Source: Nocardia goodfellowii
GTDB lineage: Bacteria > Actinomycetota > Actinomycetes > Mycobacteriales > Mycobacteriaceae
Direction: 5' to 3'
DNA: 64,000 nt
NCBI RefSeq assembly: GCF_017875645.1
Contig: NZ_JAGGMR010000001.1
Location: 6,014,001-6,078,000, forward strand
A model generated the notes under the pieces. It was not told the DNA's origin, did not search any database, and was given only the letters and a program-made list of their open reading frames with translations. Below, in pieces: positions 43,426-51,744 of this stretch. Each line of letters opens with the position of its first letter. Positions within the stretch are counted from its first letter, which is position 1. The position numbers were made by a program, and so were the translations under genes.

Positions 43426-44613
43426 ATGACCGATCCGCTGTCGGGAATCCGGGTGCTGGATGTGGCGACACTGTTCGCGGGGCCGCTGGCAGCGACGCTG
43501 CTCGCGGATTTCGGGGCCGAGGTGATCAAGATCGAGCACCCCAACGGCGATCCGGTGCGCACCCACGGCGCGCAGCGGGACGGGGTCGGCTTGTGGTGGA
43601 AGATGCTGGGGCGCGGCAAGAAGTCGGTCACCCTGTACCTCGGTTCGCCCGACGGCCAGGAGATCTTCCGGCGCATGGTGGCCGACGCGGATGTGGTCAT
43701 CGAGAATTTTCGCCCCGGCACCCTCGAGCGCTGGGGCCTCGGCTACGCCGAACTCCGCGCGATCAACCCCCGGCTGGTGCTGACCCGGGTCACCGGCTTC
43801 GGCCAGATCGGCCCGTACGCACACCGGCCCGGCTTCGGCACGCTGGCCGAGGCGATGAGCGGGTTCGCCGCCGTCACCGGCGAACCCGACGGGCCGCCGA
43901 CCCTGCCGCCGTTCGGCCTCGCCGACGGCATCGCCGCATTGGCCACCGCCTTCGCGGTAATGACCGCGCTGCGAGCCCGCGACCGCGACGGACACGGTCA
44001 GCAGATCGACATGGCCATCATCGAACCCATCCTCACCGTGCTCGGGCCGCAGCTCATCGCCTACGACCAACTCGGTGAACTGCAGCCGCGGATGGGCAAC
44101 CGATCCGCCAACAATGCCCCCCGCAATACCTATCGCACGGCGGACGGCGGCTGGGTGGCGGTGTCCACCAGTGCCCAGTCGGTTGCCGAGCGGGTTGTGC
44201 GCCTGGTCGGGCGGGCCGACCTCGCCGAGCAGCCGTGGTTCGGCTCGGGAGCCGAAAGAGCCCGGCACGCAGACGAACTCGATGCCGCGGTCGGCGGCTG
44301 GATCGTCGCCCGATCGACCGAGGAGGTGGTGCGCGCCTTCGAGAAAGCCGAAGCCGCCGTGGCACCGATCTACACCGCCGCCGACATCATGACCGATCCG
44401 CAATTCCAGGCGCTGGGCACCATCGCCGAACTGCCCGACGACGAACTGGGACTCGTGAAAATGCAGAACGTGCTGTTCCGGCTGTCCGCAACGCCCGGCC
44501 GAATCCGCTGGACCGGGCCACCGTTGGGCGCACACACCGCCGAAGTGCTCGCGGGCTACGGTGTGACCGCCGACCGGCTGGCCGAACTCCGCACCACCGG
44601 AGTCGTGCGATGA
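43426..44613 (+). CDS. CaiB/BaiF family (family III) CoA-transferase
   Basis: A 395-residue protein that moves CoA between organic acids. Typical motifs are GIRVLDVATLFAGPLAATLLADFGAEVIKIEHP at the N-terminus, VVIENFRPGTLERWGLGY near residue 88, and PFGLADGIAALATAFAVM, whose aspartate is the nucleophile equivalent. It is coupled to the following cyclase gene by an ATGA overlap. The 138-bp divergent gap to the amidohydrolase contains CCAATTGG (43322-43329) and a GTTTC/GAAAC inverted pair (43383-43399), possible operators. The acids used are unknown. Confidence 0.92.
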   Translation: MTDPLSGIRVLDVATLFAGPLAATLLADFGAEVIKIEHPNGDPVRTHGAQRDGVGLWWKMLGRGKKSVTLYLGSPDGQEIFRRMVADADVVIENFRPGTLERWGLGYAELRAINPRLVLTRVTGFGQIGPYAHRPGFGTLAEAMSGFAAVTGEPDGPPTLPPFGLADGIAALATAFAVMTALRARDRDGHGQQIDMAIIEPILTVLGPQLIAYDQLGELQPRMGNRSANNAPRNTYRTADGGWVAVSTSAQSVAERVVRLVGRADLAEQPWFGSGAERARHADELDAAVGGWIVARSTEEVVRAFEKAEAAVAPIYTAADIMTDPQFQALGTIAELPDDELGLVKMQNVLFRLSATPGRIRWTGPPLGAHTAEVLAGYGVTADRLAELRTTGVVR

Positions 44614-45461
44614 GCGAGCGAGACACCGTCCTGCGGTCAACGCACCGGAGGCGCGATCCGTTGCTGGAGGCGGTGCGCGGCGGTGTCGATCTGATCGAAC
44701 TCGGGCAGCCGTTCTTCACCGGCATGCCCTGTTCACCCAACCATCCCGGCTTCCGAATGACGCTGGCGCGCAGGCACGGTGACATGGTGCGCCCCGACGG
44801 CGGGTCCGCGTCCAACGAGATCATTGTGACCGGTGGGCATGTCGGGACCCACATCGACGCGCTCAGCCACGTCAGCCAGGACGGCCGGCTACACGGCGGC
44901 ATCGATGCCGCCGACGCGCAGCGGGGCGGGACGTTCACCGTGCACGGGGCCGAGCATCTGCCCGGCTTCCTGCGGCGCGGAATCCTGCTCGATATCGCCC
45001 GGGTGCACGACACCGACACGCTGCCCGGCGGTTACGAAGTCACCGTCGAGGATTTGGCGCGGGCGGCGGCACTGGCCGGGGCCGAGCCCACGTCGGGGGA
45101 TGTGGTGCTGATTCGCACCGGGTGGGCGCGGCTGTTCGACCGTCCCGAGGCGTATCTGGGTGGGCAGTCCGGCGTACCCGGCATCGGGGTGGCGGGTGCT
45201 CGGTGGCTGGCGGCCCGCGGCATCGCCGCCACCGGTGCCGACACCACCGCCTACGAGTGCCTGGCTCCCGGCGCGGGACACAGCGTGCTGCCGGTACACC
45301 GGGTGCTGCTGGTGGAATCCGGGATCTTCATCCTCGAACATCTGGCACTGGAAGTGCTTTCCGCCCAGAGGATTTCGGAGTTCGTGTTCGTACTGGCACC
45401 CTTGCGCATTGTCGGCGGAACCGGGTCTCCGGTCCGCCCTTTCGCGGCGGTAGGCCGATGA
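44610..45461 (+). CDS. PF04199 cyclase-family hydrolase
   Basis: A 283-residue metal-dependent hydrolase of the family that includes kynurenine formamidase and isatin hydrolase. The signature HVGTHIDALSHV (HxGTHxDxxxH) is at about residue 75, and TGADTTAYE and a histidine-rich GHSVLPVHRVLL follow. The enzyme opens amide or ester bonds with a bound metal. It is translated with the CoA-transferase (ATGA). Beside an amidohydrolase and a PrpD-type protein, it fits a ring-opening pathway for a cyclic amide, but no substrate can be named. Confidence 0.88.
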   Translation: MSERDTVLRSTHRRRDPLLEAVRGGVDLIELGQPFFTGMPCSPNHPGFRMTLARRHGDMVRPDGGSASNEIIVTGGHVGTHIDALSHVSQDGRLHGGIDAADAQRGGTFTVHGAEHLPGFLRRGILLDIARVHDTDTLPGGYEVTVEDLARAAALAGAEPTSGDVVLIRTGWARLFDRPEAYLGGQSGVPGIGVAGARWLAARGIAATGADTTAYECLAPGAGHSVLPVHRVLLVESGIFILEHLALEVLSAQRISEFVFVLAPLRIVGGTGSPVRPFAAVGR

Positions 45462-45572
45462 CGAGGTGGACGCGGCCGGGCGAACCGAGGCCAGCGGTGA
45501 ATCCAGTGGCTGCTCTGGTTCGGGCGATGACCAGTCGGGGATCATCGACGGCGAGAGTAGGGCGGTGCGTTC

Positions 45573-46991
45573 ATGAATGAGCGGACAATCGTTCAGCGGT
45601 TGGCGGAATTCGCCGCATCGGCGCGCGATCGTGGTCTCGGTACGGAGTTGCGCGCCGACGCGGCCCGCCGGGTGCTCGACGTCCTCGGCAACAGCCTCGC
45701 GGCCCAACACACTCCCGCTGCGGCGACGGTGCGCGCGCTGATCACCGAGTGGGGCGGCACGCCGCGCGCGACCGCGCTCGGCCTGCCCGGCCGCCACCCG
45801 GAGGCCAGTGCGGCATTGCTCGGCGGAACCCTCGCGCACGCCATGGATTTCGATGACACGCACCTGCCGTCGGTGCTGCACCCTTCGGCTTCGGTGGTAC
45901 CCACCGCTTTGGCGGTCGCGGAGGCTACCGGCGCTGCCGGTGCGGCGCTGCTGGACGCGGTGGCCGTCGGTGTGGAGATCACCGTGCGCCTCGGCATGGC
46001 GGGCTACGACGAGGCTCTGGGCAACTCGGTCTTCTTCGAGCGGGGCCAGCACGCGACCGCGATCTGCGGGGCCGTCGGCGCCGCGGCCGCGGCCGCCATG
46101 CTGTACCGCTCGGACGCCGACGGCATCGCCCACGCCCTCGGCATCGCCGCGAGCATGGGTTCGGGACTGCTGGAAGCCAATCGCACCGGCGGCACCGTGA
46201 AGCGGGTGCACTGCGGGTGGGCCGGGCACGCCGCGGTGACGGCGGCGAGCCTGGCACGGCACGGCATGACCGGCCCGCCGACCGTGATCGAAGGCAGATT
46301 CGGTCTGCTGCAAGCCTTTTGCGGTGACCGAGCGGTACCCTCGGCGATCACCGGCGCGCTCGGCGAGCACTGGGAGTTGCCCGGGGTCTTCTTCAAGCCC
46401 TACCCGTGCAACCACTTCACCCATGCGGGCATCGACGCCGCACTCCGCCTCCGCGCCCGTGGCGTCACCGCCGCGGAGGTGGTCCGCTTGGAGCTGGGCG
46501 CACCGGCACCGGTACTGCGCACCATCGGCGAACCGCTCGACGCCAAGCGTCGCCCCGAATCCGGTTATCACGCGGCGTTTTCCGGCCCGTACACCGTTGC
46601 CGCGGCGCTGCTGGGCGGCGGCGGCCTCGGGGTGTTCCACGAGGACTTCACCGACGCCGCCGCCCGTGACCCACAGCGCCTCGCCCTGGCGGCGAAGCTC
46701 GATTGCGTCCCGGACCCGCACTGCGACAAGATCTTCCCGCACCAGTTCCCCGCCGTGCTCACCGCCGAACTGCACGACGGCCGCACCCGCACCGAACGCG
46801 TGGACGTCAATCGGGGCGGCCCCGGTAACCCACTTTCACCCGAGGAACTCGCGACCAAATTCCGCCTCAACACCACCCATCTGCTGACCCCCGCCGAGGC
46901 CGACACCGTCAGCGAGACCGTATACGGATTGGCCGACCTGGAAGATCTGGAGCCACTGCTGACCCAGCTACGAGCAACAGCAGTTCGCTGA
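45573..46991 (+). CDS. MmgE/PrpD family protein
   Basis: A 472-residue member of the MmgE/PrpD family, which includes 2-methylcitrate dehydratase and cis-aconitate decarboxylase. Conserved regions are ALLGGTLAHAMDFDDTHLPSVLHPSASVVP near residue 85 (DDTH and HPS), LGIAASMGSGLLEANRTGGTVKRVHCGWAGHAA near 195, and FFKPYPCNHFTHAGIDAAL. It probably dehydrates or decarboxylates a tricarboxylic or related acid. It lies 111 bp behind the cyclase, a gap without a recognisable gene, and is probably in the same operon. Confidence 0.88.
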   Translation: MNERTIVQRLAEFAASARDRGLGTELRADAARRVLDVLGNSLAAQHTPAAATVRALITEWGGTPRATALGLPGRHPEASAALLGGTLAHAMDFDDTHLPSVLHPSASVVPTALAVAEATGAAGAALLDAVAVGVEITVRLGMAGYDEALGNSVFFERGQHATAICGAVGAAAAAAMLYRSDADGIAHALGIAASMGSGLLEANRTGGTVKRVHCGWAGHAAVTAASLARHGMTGPPTVIEGRFGLLQAFCGDRAVPSAITGALGEHWELPGVFFKPYPCNHFTHAGIDAALRLRARGVTAAEVVRLELGAPAPVLRTIGEPLDAKRRPESGYHAAFSGPYTVAAALLGGGGLGVFHEDFTDAAARDPQRLALAAKLDCVPDPHCDKIFPHQFPAVLTAELHDGRTRTERVDVNRGGPGNPLSPEELATKFRLNTTHLLTPAEADTVSETVYGLADLEDLEPLLTQLRATAVR

Positions 46992-47021
46992 ACAGCAAAT
47001 CCAACGCGTCCACACTGCCCG

Positions 47022-47051
47022 TTGACATATGCAGGTAATCACCTGCATGAT
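47022..47051 (+). promoter_or_regulatory. Promoter with embedded ArsR operator
   Basis: TTGACA at 47022-47027 is a perfect -35 and CATGAT at 47046-47051 an acceptable -10, with an 18-bp spacer. The dyad ATGCAGGT-AATC-ACCTGCAT (47029-47048) fills the spacer, so a bound repressor would block polymerase. The start of transcription would fall at the GTG at 47058, giving a leaderless message. Confidence 0.75.
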
Positions 47052-47057
47052 TTGGGA

Positions 47058-47849
47058 GTGCGATCCGAACCCGACATCGACCTGGTGTTCAAAGCCCTCG
47101 CCGATCCGACGCGGCGGCTGCTGCTGGATCGGCTGCGGGAACGCAATGGGCAGACATTGCGGGAGTTGTGCGAGCGGGTGGAGATGGCGCGGCAGTCGTT
47201 GACGCAGCACCTGGACATCCTCGAGCAATCCGGGCTCGTCACCGTGCTGCGACGCGGGCGGGAGCGAGTCCATTACCTCGATCCGGGTCCTATCCACGAC
47301 ATCGAGCAGCGCTGGATTTCCGTCTTCGACAAGCCGCGACTGGACGCGATCAGCGCTATCAAGAACCAAGCAGAGGAGAAAGCTATGACTACAACGGTGC
47401 CCGATTATGTTTACGTCACCTACATTCGGGCGAGTGCGGAACAGGTGTGGGAGGCGCTGACCGACGCGGATGTCACCGCCCAGTTCTGGGGCCACTCGAA
47501 TGTGTCGGATTGGCAGCCGGGTTCGGGCTGGGAGCATCGGCGGGCCGACGGGTCGGGCGTAATCGACGTCGTCGGGAAGGTGCTCGAATCCGATCCGCCG
47601 ACCCGCCTGGTCGTCACCTTCGAGGATTCGCCGGAGGTCGAACGGGAGGCTTCGGAGGTGACCTTCCTGATCGAACCCCATCAGGACATCGTGCGGCTCA
47701 CCGTCACCCACGAGAAGCTGCCGAACCAGGAGATGCTGCAGGGCATTTCCACCGGCTGGCCCGCCGTGCTCGCCAATCTCAAATCGCTGCTGGAGACGGG
47801 TGCCGTACTGCCGCAAGCCCCGTGGGAGATGTCAGCGGCCCACGCCTGA
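47058..47849 (+). CDS. ArsR-type regulator fused to an SRPBCC domain
   Basis: A 263-residue fusion. Residues 1-95 are an ArsR winged helix (DLVFKALADPTRRLLLDRLRERNGQTLRELCERVEMARQSLTQHLDILEQSGLV), without the metal-binding cysteines of the classical metalloregulators. Residues 115-263 are an AHSA1/SRPBCC domain (VYVTYIRASAEQVWEALTDADVTAQFWG ... DVVGKVLESDPPTRLVVTFE). An internal ATG at 47385 has an AGAGGAGA site 5-6 bases upstream, so the SRPBCC half could also be made alone. The start is GTG 47058, behind a clear self-operator. The ligand of the SRPBCC domain is unknown. Confidence 0.85.
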   Translation: MRSEPDIDLVFKALADPTRRLLLDRLRERNGQTLRELCERVEMARQSLTQHLDILEQSGLVTVLRRGRERVHYLDPGPIHDIEQRWISVFDKPRLDAISAIKNQAEEKAMTTTVPDYVYVTYIRASAEQVWEALTDADVTAQFWGHSNVSDWQPGSGWEHRRADGSGVIDVVGKVLESDPPTRLVVTFEDSPEVEREASEVTFLIEPHQDIVRLTVTHEKLPNQEMLQGISTGWPAVLANLKSLLETGAVLPQAPWEMSAAHA

Positions 47850-47864
47850 GCTCGAGGAGACACG

Positions 47865-48353
47865 ATGCTCGACACCACCGCGTTGCGCGAGGCCTACCGC
47901 GTACTGATCGAGGCCGCCGCCACGGTCGCCGAGGCGGAGACGACACGCGATCCCGGGCCGGGCGAATGGAATGCCGACCAGGTGCTGGGCCACGTCAGCC
48001 TGGTCACCGCCATGACCCTCGCCGCGGCGTCCGCCGTCGCCGCGGGTGCGCCGACGACCTATGACAACCGGCTGGCCCAGGACTCCTGGACCATCGGCCG
48101 CGCCGTCGAGCTGGCGGGCGACGGCGCGGGGCTGCGCGAACGGGTCCGTCGCCAAGGCGAGGCCCTGTGCGAGTTCAGCGGTCCGGCACTGAGTGACGCG
48201 GAGTTGGACACCCTGGTGCCCACTCGCCTGATCTCGGCCGGCACGCTGCTGGTGGATCAGCCACTGCCGCTTCGAGATCTACTCACCGGCCTCGCCGCCA
48301 CGGAATTGCCGGGCCACACCGAGCAACTGCTGGCCCTGCTGGATATCCGCTAG
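47865..48353 (+). CDS. DinB-like protein
   Basis: A 162-residue protein with an N-terminal helix and histidine pattern typical of the DinB/mycothiol-dependent group: EWNADQVLGHVSLVTAM near residue 35 and ELPGHTEQLLALLD at the end. It lies 15 bp behind the ArsR-SRPBCC gene and is probably co-transcribed, under the ArsR operator. Metal binding through the two histidines is inferred. No substrate is known. Confidence 0.7.
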   Translation: MLDTTALREAYRVLIEAAATVAEAETTRDPGPGEWNADQVLGHVSLVTAMTLAAASAVAAGAPTTYDNRLAQDSWTIGRAVELAGDGAGLRERVRRQGEALCEFSGPALSDAELDTLVPTRLISAGTLLVDQPLPLRDLLTGLAATELPGHTEQLLALLDIR

Positions 48354-48366
48354 CCCGCGGCCTCGT

Positions 48367-49266
48367 CTACACGGCGGCGGCGGGGAACGGCCCCGCGCGA
48401 CCCAGCAGCGCGGGCACCGGTTTGCCCAGCAGTTCGCCCAACCACTGTCCCGTTTCGCGCACCCGTCCGGCATCGACACCGGTCGTCACGCCCATCCGGT
48501 CCAGCAGGTAGAGCAGGTCCTCGGTCGCGATATTGCCGGTGGCGGCCGGGGCAAACGGGCAGCCGCCGATACCGCCGGTGCTCGCGTCCAGCACGCGAGC
48601 ACCGGCCTCGATGGCGGCGACAGCGTTGGCGTAACCGGTGTTTCGGGTGTTGTGGAAGTGGCAGCGCAGTATCGCCGACGGCGCCAGCGCCGCGACTCCG
48701 GCGATGAGGGTGCGCACCCGGTCGGGTGTGCCGACGCCGATGGTATCGGCGAGCGCGATCTCGTCGGGCGCGGCGGCGGCGACCCGGCGGATCAGATCCA
48801 GGACCGACGCGGGAGCCACTTCGCCCTCGAACGGGCAGCCGAACGCGGCGGCGATGGTGACGGTGCGGTGCAGACCGGCCGCGGCGGCACGCTCGGCGAG
48901 CGCCTGCCAGCGCTCGATCCCCTCGTCCGTCGTACATCCCTGATTGCGGCGGCTGAACGTATCCGTGGCCACCACAACGATATTCACCTCGTCCACGGCG
49001 GCGGCCAGCGCGCGGTCCAGTCCCCTGTCGTTGAACACCAGTCCGGCATAGGTGACGCCCGGCGGCCGCGGCACCCCCGCCATCACCGCCTCCGCATCGG
49101 CCATCTGCGGAACCCGTTGCGGGTGCACGAAACTCACCGCCTCGACGCGCCGCACGCCTGCCTCGACGGACCGTTCGATCAGCCGGATCTTGTCCGCCGT
49201 CGAGATCATCTCCGGTTCGTTCTGCAGACCGTCGCGCGGGGCGACCTCCATCAGCGTCAGGTCCAC
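48367..49266 (-). CDS. HMG-CoA lyase-like protein
   Basis: A 299-residue TIM-barrel lyase. MEVAPRDGLQNEPEMI is the N-terminal metal-binding signature (RDGLQ), followed by EAVSFVHPQRVPQMADAEAV, DTIGVGTPDRV, and HFHNTRNTGYANA (the HxH site). GGIGGCPFAPAATGNIATEDLLYLL carries the catalytic cysteine region of hydroxymethylglutaryl-CoA lyases. It cleaves 3-hydroxyacyl-CoA compounds to acetyl- or acyl-CoA plus a keto acid. GTG 49266 has GGAGG upstream. It is divergent from a CoA-transferase, which could activate its substrate. Confidence 0.9.
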   Translation of the reverse strand: MDLTLMEVAPRDGLQNEPEMISTADKIRLIERSVEAGVRRVEAVSFVHPQRVPQMADAEAVMAGVPRPPGVTYAGLVFNDRGLDRALAAAVDEVNIVVVATDTFSRRNQGCTTDEGIERWQALAERAAAAGLHRTVTIAAAFGCPFEGEVAPASVLDLIRRVAAAAPDEIALADTIGVGTPDRVRTLIAGVAALAPSAILRCHFHNTRNTGYANAVAAIEAGARVLDASTGGIGGCPFAPAATGNIATEDLLYLLDRMGVTTGVDAGRVRETGQWLGELLGKPVPALLGRAGPFPAAAV

Positions 49267-49299
49267 CGTGCCTCCGTATTGCCGGGTCGTTTCACTCAG

Positions 49300-49314
49300 G
49301 GATACAGTGTATCC
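49300..49314. promoter_or_regulatory. Dyad in a divergent promoter
   Basis: GGATAC-AGT-GTATCC is a perfect 6-bp inverted repeat at 49300-49314, midway between the HMG-CoA-lyase-like gene and the CoA-transferase gene. TACAGT within it is also a plausible -10 for the + strand (TTGCCG at 49279-49284 as -35). It could serve as operator for both genes. The regulator is unknown. Confidence 0.5.
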
Positions 49315-49334
49315 AGTTTGCCGCGCTTCGCAGG

Positions 49335-50561
49335 ATGGGAACCCAAATGCCCGCTGACACAACCACATCGACCGGTCCGCTGGCCGACCTCCGGGTGATC
49401 GAGATGGGCCAACTGCTGGCCGGGCCGTTCTGCGGCCAACTGCTCGGTGATTTCGGCGCCGAGGTGATCAAACTCGAGAGCCCGGGCAGCGGCGACCCGA
49501 TGCGGCAGTGGGGCCGGGAACAATCGCAGGGCAAGTCGCTGTGGTGGCCGGTGGTCGCGCGCAACAAGAAGTCGGCGACCTGCAATCTGCGCGATCCCGA
49601 AGGACAGCGGCTGGCCCGGGAGCTCATCGCCCAGGCCGATATCGTGATCGAGAACTTCCGGCCGGGCACGATGGAGCGCTGGGGACTCGGCTACGACCGG
49701 CTGCGGGAAAACAATCCCGGTCTGATCATGACGCGGGTCACCGGTTACGGCCAGACCGGCCCATACGCGCCCCGCGCCGGGTACGGTTCGATCGGCGAGG
49801 CGATGGGCGGAATCCGTTACACCACAGGCGATCCCGGCAATCCGCCGGCCCGCACCGGTATCTCGATCGGCGATTCCCTGGCCGCGGTCTTCGCCACCAT
49901 CGGCACGCTCGCCGCGGTGCATCACCGTGCGCGCACCGGTGCGGGCCAGCTCGTCGACTCCGCCATCTACGAGGCGGTGCTGGCGATGATGGAATCACTG
50001 CTGCCGGAGTACGCGATCACCGGCTATCAGCGCGAGCGCACCGGTTCGGTGCTGCCGAATGTCGCGCCGAGCAACGTCTACCCGACCGCGAACGGGGACA
50101 TGATCCTCATCGCCGCCAACCAGGACACGGTTTTCACCCGCCTCGCGCAGCTCATGGACCGGCCCGAATTGGCCACCGACGCAAGGTATGCCACGCATAC
50201 CGCCCGCGGCGCCCGGATGGCCGAGCTGGACGACCTCATCGCGGCGTGGACCGCCGGCGCCGACGCGGAACAACTGCTGGAACGCCTGCACGCCGCCGGT
50301 GTCCCGGCCGGGCGCATCTACACCGCCCGAGATATGTTCACCGATCCGCATTTCGCCGCACGCGAGGCGATCGTGCGGATCGCGCATCCCGAATTCGGCG
50401 AGCTGCCCATGCACAACGTGGTCCCCAAACTCAGTGCCACACCGGGATCCATCCGCCACGCCGGCCCCGAACTGGGCCAGCACAACACCGACGTCTACTG
50501 CGGCCTGCTCGGCCTGGACGCCGGCCAACTCGCGAAACTCGCCGAATCAGGCGTCGTCTGA
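49335..50561 (+). CDS. CaiB/BaiF family CoA-transferase
   Basis: A 408-residue family III CoA-transferase, similar in layout to the one at 43426: LADLRVIEMGQLLAGPFCGQLLGDFGAEVIKLE, IVIENFRPGTMERWGLGYDRL, GYGSIGEAMGGIRY and RTGISIGDSLAAVFATIGTLA, whose aspartate is the expected nucleophile. ATG 49347, four codons later, is an alternative start. It is followed after 11 bases by the amidase gene, so they form an operon. With the divergent HMG-CoA-lyase-like enzyme it could activate and then cleave a branched dicarboxylic acid. Confidence 0.92.
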   Translation: MGTQMPADTTTSTGPLADLRVIEMGQLLAGPFCGQLLGDFGAEVIKLESPGSGDPMRQWGREQSQGKSLWWPVVARNKKSATCNLRDPEGQRLARELIAQADIVIENFRPGTMERWGLGYDRLRENNPGLIMTRVTGYGQTGPYAPRAGYGSIGEAMGGIRYTTGDPGNPPARTGISIGDSLAAVFATIGTLAAVHHRARTGAGQLVDSAIYEAVLAMMESLLPEYAITGYQRERTGSVLPNVAPSNVYPTANGDMILIAANQDTVFTRLAQLMDRPELATDARYATHTARGARMAELDDLIAAWTAGADAEQLLERLHAAGVPAGRIYTARDMFTDPHFAAREAIVRIAHPEFGELPMHNVVPKLSATPGSIRHAGPELGQHNTDVYCGLLGLDAGQLAKLAESGVV

Positions 50562-50572
50562 ATGGATTTCGA

Positions 50573-51190
50573 ATGAAAGATCTGGCCGAAGACGCCCGCG
50601 GCGCGGGTTACGGCACGCCCTTGGGCGCCGGGGACCACCCCGCCGTGCTGGTGATCGATGTCTGTGCCGCCTACCTGGTGGACGACTCCCCGCTGCGCGC
50701 GCCGGTGGAGGACGCGGTGCGCGCGGCCGCCACGGTGGTGCACCGCGCGCGTGCGGCGGGATATCCGGTGTTGTTCACCCGCGTCAGCTACCAGCCCGGC
50801 ACCGGCGAGGGCGGTTTGTTCCGCCGGAAAGTCCCCACCCTCGTTGTGTTCGAGGAAGGCAATCCCCTGGCCGAGTTCCTCGACGATCCGGCCCCGCTTC
50901 CCGGCGAATCGGTGATCACCAAGCAGTATCCGAGCGCCTTCCACGGCACCGCATTGGCCGCCAACCTCACCGCCGCCGGCATCGATACCCTGCTCATCAC
51001 CGGCCTCACCACCAGCGGCTGCGTGCGCGCCACCGCGACCGACGCGCTCCAGCACGGTTTCCGCCCCCTGGTCGTCGCCGACGCCTGTGGCGACCGCGAC
51101 CCCCGGCTGCACGACGCGAACCTGTTCGACCTCAACGCCAAGTACGCCGACGTCATCGGTCTCGACGCGGCGCTCCGGGTCCTGCGTTGA
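50573..51190 (+). CDS. Isochorismatase-family amidase (N-carbamoylsarcosine amidase-like)
   Basis: A 205-residue cysteine hydrolase. The triad is visible: Asp in VLVIDVCAAYL, Lys in VITKQYPSAF, and Cys in TGLTTSGCVRATATDALQ, with the cis-peptide-forming residues nearby. The final VVADACGDRDPRLHDANLFDLNAKYADV pattern closely recalls N-carbamoylsarcosine amidase, which frees sarcosine, CO2 and ammonia. An N-carbamoyl amino acid is what a hydantoinase such as the one at 41824 releases, so the two may act in sequence. The stop is 15 bp from the convergent immunity-like gene. Confidence 0.87.
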   Translation: MKDLAEDARGAGYGTPLGAGDHPAVLVIDVCAAYLVDDSPLRAPVEDAVRAAATVVHRARAAGYPVLFTRVSYQPGTGEGGLFRRKVPTLVVFEEGNPLAEFLDDPAPLPGESVITKQYPSAFHGTALAANLTAAGIDTLLITGLTTSGCVRATATDALQHGFRPLVVADACGDRDPRLHDANLFDLNAKYADVIGLDAALRVLR

Positions 51191-51205
51191 CCGGCAGTGC
51201 CGGAT

Positions 51206-51721
51206 TCAGCAGTCGAAGACCGACCAGCAGATGTCGTTGCGCAACCGTTGATCGTCGAGCACGAGTTCGCGGATCGCCGCCGGCAGCTGGTCACGCTGCC
51301 ACTGGCATTCGAGTCGTCCCGCGGACTCGCTCATATCCGGCGGCGCGGCCGCGCGCGCGGCTTTGATCGCGAAGGCGGCCGCGCCGAGTTCATGCGCGGC
51401 GACATGGGCGACGCACCCAGCTTGACCGGCAGCGTAGGCGGCGTGCCGCGCTGCCCCGCGCAGGTCTCTGGCCGCCCCCATCGCATGTCCGCCGGCGGCG
51501 CGCGCCGCCATCATCTTGACCTCGCCCCGCACCCAGGCTCGGGCGTGCTCTATCGCTTGACGGGGACGCGGGTCTCCAGGCTGGGCGGCCTCGAAGTAGC
51601 CGAGGACATGTTCCGCACACGAGGCGGCCCACAGTGCCAAGAGGTGGTGATCGGCGTCGGTGAGGGTCCCACCACGACGAATCGTCACGAAGCGCGGGTC
51701 CCGGATTTTCGGCAGGATCAC
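51206..51721 (-). CDS. Imm-5-like putative immunity protein (orphan)
   Basis: A 171-residue protein of the Imm-5-like family found in actinobacteria. Family features are DPRFVTIRRGGTLTDADHHLLALWAASCAEHVL at the N-terminus, the middle AIEHARAWVRGEVKMMAARAAGGHAMGAARDLRGAARHAAYAAGQA, and the end QLPAAIRELVLDDQRLRNDICWSVFDC. It is alpha-helical and alanine-rich. The name comes from its relation to polymorphic-toxin immunity families; no toxin gene is adjacent, so the immunity role is only a family-level prediction. The neighbour is a DUF4240 protein on the same strand. Confidence 0.75.
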   Translation of the reverse strand: MILPKIRDPRFVTIRRGGTLTDADHHLLALWAASCAEHVLGYFEAAQPGDPRPRQAIEHARAWVRGEVKMMAARAAGGHAMGAARDLRGAARHAAYAAGQAGCVAHVAAHELGAAAFAIKAARAAAPPDMSESAGRLECQWQRDQLPAAIRELVLDDQRLRNDICWSVFDC

Positions 51722-51744
51722 GACAGGCGCTCCTTCCTCGGTGT

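Noticed and set aside
43288..44640. Long in-frame extension (to 938 residues) of the amidohydrolase on the minus strand
   Set aside because: It runs antisense through the CoA-transferase gene, has no homology-like pattern and is a GC-rich shadow. The GTG at 43287 has a good ribosome site.
51191..51203. CCGGCA-G-TGCCGG as a terminator
   Set aside because: The loop is one base, too short for a real hairpin; it is probably a chance palindrome between convergent genes.
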